Positions 39,775-49,154 of a stretch of 64,000 nucleotides of DNA are shown in pieces. How positions within the stretch are numbered: position 1 is the first letter of the stretch; every line of letters starts with the position of its first letter. Source of the stretch: Mesostigma viride (Eukaryota; Streptophyta; Mesostigmatophyceae; Mesostigmatales; Mesostigmataceae); contig RPFO01000079.1 of NCBI GenBank assembly GCA_009746045.1, positions 5,369,968 through 5,433,967 of the forward strand, read 5' to 3'. The position numbers were made by a program, and so were the translations under genes. The notes under the pieces are model-generated. The model was not told the origin of the DNA, did no database searches, and worked only from the letters and a program-made list of their open reading frames with translations.

Positions 39775-41369
39775 GACCTCCCCTTCTCTTCGGCAAGGCG
39801 GTAGGAGATCTCTTTAAACCTGTTCTGGATACTTCTGTAGCGATGCCTACCTCTGATCTTGAACGCCTTATTAGTAGATTTACGGCCACTGAGCCGGAAG
39901 CATTAGCTGCCATTGCTGCACATCCCCAACAATTAGGCAAGCACCCTTGTAAATTTGTAGGTGGGTTTTTATATGTGCAGATAGCAGATTCTCCCCCTCA
40001 ATGGCGCCTGTATGTCCCTCCTATCTGTCGCTCCTCCTTGCTCTTTGAGTTGCATGACTTAGCTGCTCACCAGGGTGGTAAACGGGTACGGGACCTAGTA
40101 GCCCGCTCTTATTACTGGCCTTCCCTTTATAAGGATGTGGATGAGTATGTTAGAACTTGTCAATCTTGCCAGGAAATGAAACCCAATAATGTAGGACAGA
40201 TAGCAGAACCTAGGACCTTGCCTGACCCTATCATGCCTTGGGATTCTATCATGATGGATTTTGTAGGACCTTTTAGAAAGAATGATAGGGGCAATGCCCA
40301 AATCCTTGTGTTCATAGATCGTTTTACTCGTATGTGCCATCTTGTGCCGTGTCCTTTAGAACTCACCGCACGTGATTGCGCACGCCTATACCTCAATAAT
40401 GTATATAGATATCATGGATTGAGTAGGCAGTTTATTAGTGATAAGGATAAATTATTTACCTCAGATTTTTGGCAGCAGTTTTTCGCTGCCATCGGTACCA
40501 AGGTTACCTACGGTACTGCCTACCACTCCTCCTCCTCTCATTTAGTAGAGCGTCTTAATAGAGTAGTAGAAGAAGCGCTTAGGCACTATGTTAATGGCTC
40601 GGGTAGTGATTGGGAGGATTATTTATGTTTGGTAGAGTTCTCCCTCAACAATTGTCCCCAAGCTGCGCATGGATATACGCCCTTCTTCTTAGATACTGGG
40701 AGACAGCCCCTTACCCCTACCTCTCTCTTAGCTAGTCCTCTACGGGACAAGGATGATGTGTCCCGAGATACTGTAGAAGGTGTACAGTCCTTACTAGATA
40801 GAATGAAAACTGCTCATGACCACGCGATCTCAGGGTATCAAAAAGCTCAGGCTAAGTACCTTGCTAGGTTGCGTGCCTCCTTAGATAGACGAGCACCTGA
40901 GATAGAAGTAGGAGATCTAGTATTAGTAGAAGGCCCCCGTGTTGGCCGTTTTGCTCATAAGTTTGAAGCAGAACTGAAGGTCAAACTTAGGCCTGCCTTC
41001 TTAGGACCCTTCCATGTGTTGTCTAGGGTAGGAAATTTCTTGTATAAGGTCGATATCCCTACCTCTTGGCAAACGCATTCAAACACCTTCCATAGGAGCC
41101 AGCTTAAACTGTACCACCCTAGTACGTTCGCTGGCAGGGAGTTAGCGCCTGCCCCTTTAGAGCATAATCCTGACACTGGGGAAGTAGAAGACGAAGTAGA
41201 AAGCATCGTGGCCCATCGAGATATCAAAAAGGGCCGCGGTACCCAGCGTCAGTATAAAGTGAAGTGGATGTATGCTCGTAGTGAAGTAGATAAGGTTTGG
41301 TATACGGAGAGTGAGCTAGATGGGTGTAGTCGCCTGCTGCAGGAATATAAAACCCTGCACAAGCTCTAG
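39775..41369 (+). CDS. Integrase with chromodomain
   Basis: Open from about 39760 in the -1 frame relative to RT, with the first ATG at 39843. It has the HHCC zinc-binding domain (HDLAAH ... CQSC), then the catalytic core with DDE residues (MMDFVGPF, FISDKDKLFTSDFW, HLVERLNRVVEEALR). The GPF-type C-terminal domain (FLGPFHVLSRVGNFLYKVDI) follows, and finally a chromodomain (ESIVAHRDIKKGRGTQRQYK, VKWMYARSEVDKVWYTESEL). The chromodomain places the element among chromoviruses, which often target heterochromatin. It ends at TAG 41369. Confidence 0.92.
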
Positions 41370-41445
41370 TCGTAGGCCTTCTCCTCTCTTATGTTATGTC
41401 TGCTGTCGACGGGTGGTTGGTTGTCCCCTCCCCTCCGCAGCCGTC

Positions 41446-43758
41446 ATGACAGAGCCTACCCCTCCGGCTGAGAGCCCGCTGCCGTCCCTGCCCCTACCGG
41501 ACCCTGAGCTGTATTTCGAGGCCCTTCCGGGCCGTTGGGTGTCGCGATCATGTTACCGGGGTGGCGTTGTGCAGCCGGCCCTTCAGGCCCAACATGCGAG
41601 CTTAGTCAGGGCGGCCCTCTTCGGGGTCACGTGGTATGGTCCTTCCCCTGATGAGCCGCACCAGCTTGTCCTGCACGGTTTCGATGATGCCGGACACTGT
41701 TTGTTGGGGTGTGGTTCCAGCTGTCCCGCCTTGGGGCAGATAGATGCGGTTCTCCGGTGTTGCCGTGTGTTCTCCTACCTCTCCACTCCTGTGGGCCGTA
41801 CCTGCCTACGGGAGGTGTTCCCGTGGCTTCCAGCTGAGGGTGATGCTGAGGTAGACGAGAACCCCTGCGACCTTTTACGGGCCGTAGAGTTCATGGAGAT
41901 AGCTGATCAGTCGGCGGGACTAGCGGTTAGTGGTCCTACCCCTTCGGGCGCCCCAGCCGAGGTACATTATACTCCAGATTATTCTGCCTCGAGCGCTGCG
42001 TCCGCCTCCTCGGTGTCTGTCCCTCCCTCTCCGGTCCCGTCGTCCCCTCGGTCGACCCGGGATGTCGCAGTGGAGCCTACCCCTTCGGGTTTGCCTGATC
42101 CTCTTTCGGCGACGGTCTCGGCTATGCAGGCTCAGATCCAGTCTTTGACCACGGCGTTTGGGGCCTTCCTTGCGGCCCAGGCGCAGGTCCCGGCCACGCC
42201 GGCTGGATCCGCGCCCCCTACCCCTTCTGTCGCCCCGGCGACTACGGCTTCGCCCGCGCCCCCGCCTGCGCCCGCGGTCGCTGTGGTTCCGGCGGCTCCT
42301 GCGACTCCTGCTGCCTCTGCGCCTGTTACCGCTCTACCTGCGCCTACGCGGGAGTCTCCTGCCCCTGTTAGCTCGCCCTCCGTCGCTGCTTCCGAGCCTC
42401 CTCCCGCTCAGGCGCAGACGTCGCGGGGTTTCTTTGGCGATACTAGCGGGCTTCCCAGACTTTGGGAGGGTGGTCCTCCGCAGAGGATTCCGGTTCCTGA
42501 CTGGGGCCTGGATGGTAGTCAATCTTATGCAGGACTGCCTGTCCCTACGGGCCCCATTTTCAACATGTGGCCTGAGGGTGCACCGGCAACGGAGACCGGC
42601 GCGCCTGCGTCGTTGGTGGGTCCGTCACGGCCCTCTCTGGCTTCAGGTCCGGCGCGACCTCCTGTTTTACCAGTGCCCCCTGCGTCGGTGTCGGCTCCTG
42701 CCCCTGCGTCAGCCCCTGCTCCGGTCCCTCCTCCTTCGGCCTCGCGGTCTTTGGCCGCGGTTGTTCGGTCCACCGGTCAGGATCCTCGCGCCACCCGCGC
42801 TGCCGATTCCCTCAGGGAGTTGTCCCAGGGTGATCGGGACAGGGCTCCTTCTGTGGTGCACGCGACGCCGGAGTCGCGTGACACGCCCATTCCGGGGTAT
42901 GGTATGTCCGCACTCGCCTGCCGACAGTGTGACCTGCCGCGCGCCTCTGCTGAGCTTGCCATCTCTCCCATGTCCTATGGGTTCTCCCAGGTGTGTCGGG
43001 CGCCCCGGGATCGTGGCCTACCCATTGAGACTGATCGGCCTCCGTTCGACATGGTTATTTTAGCTGATCCGGTGTTCGAGGGTGAGATCCTGGTCCGGCG
43101 CGTCCTGTATCGCTGGGCGAGGCGCCACAACGACTTGGACACCTACGGTGGGTTTCAGTGGGCTTACCCTCCCCCTCTGGGCATTATGGCTTCGGATGCC
43201 CTTACAGTAGAGTTTCCTGCGGTGCCGGGTGCGGCGTACACTACGGTCCTCCAGCCCATCCTTGAGTGGGATGCCCGCCGCCCGGCGCCTATCCCGGGCC
43301 AGGGTCTAGACTCCCGCGGTCACCCTCCTCCTCGTGCCAGCGACTACCTAGAGACATTCGGGTCGCGACAGTGTGTTCGTCGGTGGCGCTCCCGCGAGGT
43401 TCGGCACATCCGGTTGTGGCCGTCCAACGTGGAGCCCCTGGTGGACCTGTTCTTCCCGACGGGTCTGCGCCCTCGGATTCGGTATCATTGCCTCCTCCTG
43501 CGGGCCCTTTGCCTGATCGCGGTAGAGCCTTTCCTTCGCCTCTTTGCCTGTGGCTTTCTGGACTGGGCCCGTGGCCAGGTCGTCCTCACGCAGCATAGGT
43601 ATTACTGGGCCTTCCTGGGCCTCTTTCCTGACGGCGTGTGGGCCGATGTTTTCCTCACTGTAGATAGGCATGACAATGTTGAGGATGTGGCTCACTACCA
43701 GGCCTACCTGGAGGTCCTGCTGGCCTCTCGTGGCACTTACCAGACGGATGGCCACTAG
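41446..43758 (+). CDS. Extra 3' ORF of the gypsy element, function unknown
   Basis: 770 residues from ATG 41446 (the frame is open from 41320, overlapping integrase). The N-terminal ~190 residues look globular and Cys-rich (GHCLLGCGSSCPALG, RCCRVFSYLS). Then comes a ~350-residue Pro/Ala/Ser-rich linker, then a globular C-terminal domain of ~230 residues (PFDMVILADPVFEGEILVRR, LFFPTGLRPRIRYHCLLLRA, HRYYWAFLGLFPDGVWADVF). I recognise no family. It occupies the position of an env or accessory gene but has no obvious signal peptide or transmembrane anchor. It is clearly GC-richer than gag-pol, suggesting a separate origin. It is intact, which argues that it is under selection. Confidence 0.8.
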   Translation: MTEPTPPAESPLPSLPLPDPELYFEALPGRWVSRSCYRGGVVQPALQAQHASLVRAALFGVTWYGPSPDEPHQLVLHGFDDAGHCLLGCGSSCPALGQIDAVLRCCRVFSYLSTPVGRTCLREVFPWLPAEGDAEVDENPCDLLRAVEFMEIADQSAGLAVSGPTPSGAPAEVHYTPDYSASSAASASSVSVPPSPVPSSPRSTRDVAVEPTPSGLPDPLSATVSAMQAQIQSLTTAFGAFLAAQAQVPATPAGSAPPTPSVAPATTASPAPPPAPAVAVVPAAPATPAASAPVTALPAPTRESPAPVSSPSVAASEPPPAQAQTSRGFFGDTSGLPRLWEGGPPQRIPVPDWGLDGSQSYAGLPVPTGPIFNMWPEGAPATETGAPASLVGPSRPSLASGPARPPVLPVPPASVSAPAPASAPAPVPPPSASRSLAAVVRSTGQDPRATRAADSLRELSQGDRDRAPSVVHATPESRDTPIPGYGMSALACRQCDLPRASAELAISPMSYGFSQVCRAPRDRGLPIETDRPPFDMVILADPVFEGEILVRRVLYRWARRHNDLDTYGGFQWAYPPPLGIMASDALTVEFPAVPGAAYTTVLQPILEWDARRPAPIPGQGLDSRGHPPPRASDYLETFGSRQCVRRWRSREVRHIRLWPSNVEPLVDLFFPTGLRPRIRYHCLLLRALCLIAVEPFLRLFACGFLDWARGQVVLTQHRYYWAFLGLFPDGVWADVFLTVDRHDNVEDVAHYQAYLEVLLASRGTYQTDGH

Positions 43759-44134
43759 ATAGAGGGCCTTAGGCCCGACCTGAGGGTGTTGTCCCTCCGG
43801 TATGTAGAGTCGCCCTCATATTCTGGCCAGTTGGTTGGCTGTTCTTGGTCCTTAGCGCTGATGTGTTTACTCTGTGTGTCCTGCCCAGTGCCGTCCCCCC
43901 CGGCCAGGACTCCGTTCCAGGCAGTTAGGGGAACCTACCACCAGGCTTGGTGCTGGCTAACCCTACACCACCCGGCGTGGTGGTGGAGACCGTGTGAACT
44001 ATTGGTGCTTTGTATCTGGGATGGTCTATCGATTGTGTTGGTGTGTGCTGGGTGCGTTAGGATTATTTTCCTACCCCTCTGGTTCCCTCCTCTCTGCGTA
44101 GGGAGAGGGCTCCCTACCTTTTGTGGGGGGGAGG

Positions 44135-44705
44135 TGTTACGTCGCGTAACAATTCGTTGTAGTTACGGACGTAAATTAGGTCCTTGGCCTCGGTTGTTCC
44201 TAGGTTACGTGCAGTTCTAGTTTGGACATGATTGTCCCCGTAACAGTACTGTGGTATAGTGGGTGCCTTTGGGCGCCGCGCCGCGTACTATATTAGTGGT
44301 CCTTATCCTTTTGTAGAATGTAGTGGACAGGCGTGCATCTGTGCACCTGCTTGTGTTTCTGTGTTTCTGCAGGCGAGGGCCAGGTCGGCCCGAGCCTGTT
44401 GGACCGTTGGTGACCATTTATGCACGTTCCACTCCTTGTGTGGTCACTCGGCGTGTGTTAAATGAATTAGCACATATTAGCTTGGGTCACGGCAGTTTAG
44501 TTGTGTTTCCTTCCTCTTTTCCTGGAGTAAACGGGTTTGATTAAATGGCCTATGGCGTATTACAGTAGTACATATGTAAATGCATTGAGATCTGGTTCGT
44601 CTCGGTCGTCTTTCGCTAGGGGTGTAAATAGAAGCAGCCTCACTAGTTTAGGTAGTATCAGGACAGGTAGAGGTAGAGGTGGCGGCCGAGGCTTGCGGCG
44701 TAACA
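44135..44705 (+). repeat. 3' LTR (571 bp)
   Basis: Starts TGTTACGTCGCGTAACA and ends GCGGCGTAACA, preceded by the polypurine tract GTGGGGGGGAGG. It lacks the 221-bp insert of the 5' LTR. Confidence 0.95.
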
Positions 44706-44710
44706 CATCG
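44706..44710. repeat. Target-site duplication CATCG (right)
   Basis: The identical 5 bp follow the CGTAACA end of the 3' LTR, matching 33694-33698. Confidence 0.92.
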
Positions 44711-45900
44711 CTGGCCGGGCCAGCAGATATGCCCGCTGGGCAGCGATGTCCTTCACCGCCTGGGCGGTGAGGCCTGCGGTGTGTTGCAGGCACTCAATGG
44801 CGATGGCGATGTCCTTGAGGCGCTGGTCGATGTCGAGGATCGAGCTGGGCTTGGATGTCGGCGGTGGAGGTGGAGGCGGCAGTGGAGGTGGAGGCGAGGA
44901 GGGCATGGAGGTGGAGGCGACGGTGGCCGGTGGGAGCTGGTGAGGGAGCTGTCAGAGTACTTAGCCAGCGTGCCTCGGGACATTGCTGCCACATCTGCAG
45001 CGAGGGGCCGGGTAACGTGCTGCTGGAGGGCTTCTGTAATTAAGGATAGAGCGGAGTGTGGGTGCGGAGATGGATGGAGCCCGGTACACGTCGATCTCGC
45101 CGTCAGAGCGTGCGCATGAGAAGGGAGCAGAGGATGATGTGCTGGAGTTGGGGGCCGGCGGGCGCACCCGAACAGAAAGCTGGGTCCGCTGACCAAGGTG
45201 CCGTCGGGTTGATGAGGCGGCTGATGTCGTTGAGGTGAAGGCACAGGTCGTAAAGCGCGAGCGCATGAGAAGGGAGCAGAGGATGATGTGCTGGAGTTGG
45301 GGGCGGGCGCACCCGAACAGAAAGCTGGGTCCGCTGACCAAGGTGCCGTCGGGTTGATGAGGCGGCTGATGTACGTTGTCGAGGTGAAGGCACAGGTCGT
45401 ATAAAGCGCGAGGCGTAGTCCCCAAAGAAGAGGCAATGCATGGCAGTTGCCGGGGACATGTTGCCTGGATGCAAATTCCAGTCCAGTCGTGATCGTCGAC
45501 CTTGAATTAAAGGTTGGGCCGGGCCGAAAGCGCGGTTCTGTTGGGCGTGATTCTGCTGGCTGACTGCGTTTTGGATCTGGCGATGAGCTGAGGCCGGGCG
45601 AGGCCGCAGGAGCCGAGTGCACTACTCACGCTTGAGTATAGTAGTGGCCTCGCTGTCTGGCAGGCCGGGCGGGGTTACAGCCGGAGCTGCAGGCGAATTT
45701 TCTTGCAGCTCATGGCAGCCGCCAGGCTGCGTTGCGTAGTCGAGCGTTTGCTCGTCACAATATAATTGCGTTTTAGTGTCAAGAAAATATATCAGCGTGT
45801 GCGTCTTAGAAAGACGAAGCGATTGTGATATTCACGGCCGAATTTGGTGCCCAAACGTGAAAGTTATGAGCTTCGCCGTCAGCCATGGCTACCTCGTGGC
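44711..45900 (-). pseudogene. LINE ORF1-like protein, 5' half and 5' UTR, cut by the gypsy element
   Basis: The minus-strand continuation of 33010-33698. 45622-44753 holds a Pro/Ser-rich head and EALQQHVTRPLAADVAAMSR, parallel to VLEEHVTWPLAEQL of the other ORF1. 44906-44711 holds LKDIAIAIECLQHTAGLTAQ and VKDIAAQRAYLLARPA. The 5' UTR (about 45780-45900) shares GTGCGTCTTAGAAAG and GAATTTGG with the element at 32157-32330. A 149-bp tandem duplication lies at 45112-45409. Confidence 0.65.
45112..45409. repeat. 149-bp tandem duplication
   Basis: Two copies starting GCGCATGAGAAGGGAGCAGA at 45112 and 45261, differing by a few small indels, within the LINE ORF1-like sequence. Confidence 0.9.
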
Positions 45901-46246
45901 TCGTGGCTGGCGGCTCCGGTAAAGATCGAGGTCATATGGGGGCAGCGCATATATTAAAAATTATAATAACTTACAAGAGAGTCATGAAAGCACCCAATCA
46001 AACATGAACAAAGCCAACACTAACAAGAGATATGCCACGACAAAATAACGTTATGTACACAGCCGGCATGGGAGACTCGATCGATCCACACTGCGGAATG
46101 AAGTAAAACAGCCTAATTACCGTGCTGCGCTGCAAAGCTAGACAGCCCGCGTGCGGCGGAGCAAGATATCAGCACCATAGCCGGGGTATAAGTGTTACCG
46201 ATTCAAGGCGTTGGTGCCAGTATGACGTCCAGGTGTACACGCGCTA

Positions 46247-48100
46247 AGTAAGTAAGTAAGTACTTGCGTGTCATGCGCAAAGGCATGCCACGGAGTACTA
46301 TGCTAATCTCATTACGGCTATGCTAATCTCATTAGAAAAATAATTACACAAAAGTTTAGACAAATATCGTCTGCATCATCCCCCAACCGTTAAGCACTAG
46401 ATGGGGATGTAATCCTCATCCGAGCTGTCCTCTACTGTAATGGCAGACGAGGCGGTAGTGTAGCGGCTATCCTCAGGACCAATAACCTCCACCTGCGGAC
46501 TTCTACCCTGGCTAGCAACGGGCCGCGGGGCCCGTGGGGAGAAAACAGGAGCATACCCCTCGGGGAGGTGCTTATCGCAGATGGCAGCCCATTTCTCCTT
46601 GTCAATCATGCGGGCGCGGAGTACGGATAGTCCCAGAAGCCCTGCATCTTCAAGCAGTTGTGTCACATAGGTCCGGGTCGCGCCGCGCCGGTGCCCGGCG
46701 CGCGCAAGTTTGCCAGTGGGTTGCGATGGGACAAGGGGACCCTGCCATATGAGGAGGTGTCTACCTGGTTGGCCCGTCTTAAGCCCCCCGGCAGGGCCCA
46801 CATCGGTATTCACCTGGTCTGTGCGGGCAAGATGGCCGGCAAAGAGGAGGCGGCGGTGTCGGATGGTATGGGTGACAAGAGGGAGCTCGCAGTAGAGCTC
46901 GGCCCGGGTGCGGCGTTCTTGGTAGCGGACGCCGAGGATATGACGGAGCATTCGAGTGACGGTGCCGTCAAGCTGCTGGCTCAGCGCCTGGTCCAGGGTC
47001 CACGCCTCGCAGCCATAAAGGAGGATGCTGAGGACAAGGGCCTTGAACAGAATGCGCTTGCGTCGCTCACTCAGGTAGCGACAGGTCCAGAACCTGTCGA
47101 GGCGGCGGAGGGCCGCCCAGGCCTGGCCAATGCGGGTGTTGATGTCGTCGGCCGTGGAGGGAAGCCAGCTGCCAAGGAGCTTGAAGCGAGTCGCCGGGGG
47201 GACGGGGCTGCCGTCTAGCAAGAGGAGGGTGGGTGGGAGCCCTATCCCAGCAGGGAAGCCGATGGCCATGACCTCCGTTTTCTTGCTGATCATAAGCCCC
47301 ACCGCCCGCGCTTCCAGTGATTTATAAGCTGTCTAGCCACAGTTGGGCTGACTCTGGGTTTTCCACGAGTGTCGTGTCATCAGCGTAGATCAGATCGCTC
47401 AGGCGGTAGGGTGGGTCAACCCCGCCGTAGCTGGCGTACTCCGTGACCTCGATCCCCGGCGGGCGCCCCTCCACCCGGGCGAAGCGGGCTTGTGCACGCC
47501 GCATAATATAGTCCACCATAATGATGAATAGATATGGGGAGAGCACACAGCCCTGCCACACCCCGGTGTGCAGGGGAAACGCCGGAGTGACGCCGTCGGC
47601 GGTACGGACCTGGGCTTGGGACCCTTCATAGAACTGGCGGATGATCTCAACGATGTACGATGGGACACGGAACAGGTGAAGGACCACCCACAGGGCGTCC
47701 CATATAACCGTATCGAATGCCTTGGTGTAATCCACGAAGATCAATAGCAATGGCAAGAGGCCGGGGGCCAGGCGGCCCACTTCCTCGATCAGGCGGCGCG
47801 CGGTAATAGTGACCATAACACAATTGCGACCAACACGGAAGCCCATCTGGGACTCACCTAGGTGGGGATCGAGGCTGGCGCGCATGCGGTTCAGCAGGAG
47901 ACGCATGAAGACTTTCAGCACGCAGCTTTGGAGGCATACGCCGCGGTAGTTGCCGGTATCCGCGGCGGACCCCTTGCCCTTGTACAGCATGACCCGGACA
48001 GCGGTCTTCCAATACGTCGGCGCGCTGACCAAGGGGCCCGCTGGCCCTCCAGGTCCAGGCGGTCCTAGAGCTCCCGGAGCCGGTGCCCATCACTCCTTAA
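46247..48100 (-). mobile_element. LINE, 5'-truncated, reverse transcriptase region
   Basis: Minus strand. The 3' end carries a (TAAG)n-type tail at 46247-46265 and a GGCATGCC stem near 46285. The body encodes a non-LTR reverse transcriptase and C-terminal region. The 5' part of RT and any endonuclease are missing beyond about 48100. Confidence 0.85.
46397..48032 (-). pseudogene. Non-LTR reverse transcriptase with frameshift
   Basis: 48032-47322 covers RT blocks: WKTAVRVMLYKGKGSAADTG, NYRGVCLQSCVLKVFMRLLL, QMGFRVGRNC, FVDYTKAFDTV, VWQGCVLSPYLF and the catalytic LIYADDTTLV. 47302-46397 continues in another frame with SKKTEVMAIGF, FKLLGSWLP, SILLYGCEAWTLDQ and HRRLLFAGHLART, then a tail with KEKWAAICD. 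The break near 47310-47322 looks like a one-base insertion that creates a stop, so this copy is dead. The tail matches the fragments at 8733, 9531-10060 and 32395. Confidence 0.85.
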
Positions 48101-48364
48101 TTAAAGTAGCTGGCAGTCAGGGTCCCCATGGTCCCGAACTCCTCCAAGACAAAGGGCACCACACGGTACCAGCGCATATATTCACCTCGAATTATAAGTG
48201 GTAAGGAGTTTTCTGAGTTCGTGCACAACTCATCAGTGCTTCTAGGCTGCGTCCACTCCCGGTTTGCCGGTATTCAGTCCATGTGCGCGAGGATCGAATT
48301 TGTAGCAACAAGTTAGGTTGCTCATCACCCTGCATTGTCAATTAGACAAATTAATATTACATTA

Positions 48365-48600
48365 TTTTCGATTATACCATGACTCCGAATCGGGAGAATT
48401 CGTAGCACGTGTTCCCTTGCTTGACGGGGGTGAGCTAAGCCACGAAAGCTATTTACTAAGGTAACTAAACTAATCTATACAATTAAATCCTATCTACTCT
48501 ACGCATAGTTCTATCTACGATCTACTCACAATTATCAGCTACTACGATCTACTCACAATTATCAGCTATATATACTACTGTATATGTAGTTGTTTAGAGC
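48365..48600 (-). mobile_element. LINE 3' tail fragment, second type
   Basis: Minus-strand 3' UTR with stem CTCCCGATTCGGAG, TAGCACGTG and CAAGCAAGGGAA. It aligns with 9430-9530, including TTAGTAAATAGC-like and AGATAGGATTTAATTG-like stretches. It is truncated. Confidence 0.6.
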
Positions 48601-48864
48601 ACGCCACCTGTGTGGGGCTCGATCTTCGCATGCACTTTTCTAATTTGCGATATATAATTAACTAACGGCATACGAGTTCAGTAATCACGTAGAAGGTACG
48701 TTAATTGCGGAAGATACTATACATGAAATTTCAAGTGCTAGAAAACTACTTGAGTATCATGACTTCTGCATCGAGTACACATACTGCCGTAGCGATTTTG
48801 TTTTTTTTTTATCGTATGTATATAGGAGTACAGATTCAAGATCCGTCGCGTAAATTTCATTGGT

Positions 48865-48908
48865 ATACTTATCAAGGAGACAACCAGAGCAGGCCAGAAA
48901 ATACTTAT
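48865..48908 (-). repeat. Micro-insertion with 8-bp target duplication
   Basis: A 28-bp insert at 48873-48900 (starting CAAGGAGACAACCAGAGCAG) is flanked by ATACTTAT at 48865-48872 and 48901-48908. On the minus strand it reads as the near full-length family member ending GGTTGTCTCCTTG. Confidence 0.85.
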
Positions 48909-49154
48909 ATATACCATGTGCATCAAATGGTGCATGCACAACCATGATCGACATGCAGTACATCCAGAGGCATGCCACCTGGCCGGATTAGTGGTATACC
49001 TGGAACACTCTTCTCAAATATACTACAGTTAGTCCATTCAGCAGAGTATTCAAGGCGCACGAGGTGTCAACTAGAGTGCACGATAGCCTTGCGTACAGCC
49101 CATCACTCCCACCAATGAATCTCGTCGCATGCCCCTAAAAATTGTAACCTGGCC

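Larger units (their letters stand above)
33699..44705 (+). mobile_element. Ty3/gypsy LTR retrotransposon, chromovirus type
   Basis: A complete element of about 11.0 kb. LTRs are 33699-34495 and 44135-44705, with perfect TGTTACG/CGTAACA ends and a 5-bp CATCG target duplication. The gene order is a viroplasmin-like small ORF, gag with a CCHC knuckle, protease, reverse transcriptase with RNase H, integrase with a C-terminal chromodomain, then an extra 770-codon ORF. A G-rich polypurine tract (GTGGGGGGGAGG, 44123-44134) lies directly before the 3' LTR. A candidate primer-binding site TGGACTCGGAGG starts near 34497. Apart from two indels I see only one clear base difference between the LTRs, which suggests a young insertion. 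Its ORFs lie in alternating frames. Confidence 0.95.

Noticed and set aside
42158-43063. 301-residue Leu/Arg/Pro-rich ORF inside the 3' ORF of the gypsy element
   Set aside because: It is an alternative frame of the GC-rich Pro/Ala/Ser linker of the 770-codon ORF.
41446-43758. Retroviral-type envelope gene
   Set aside because: No signal peptide, no clear transmembrane segment and no fusion motif are visible, so it is only called an ORF of unknown function.
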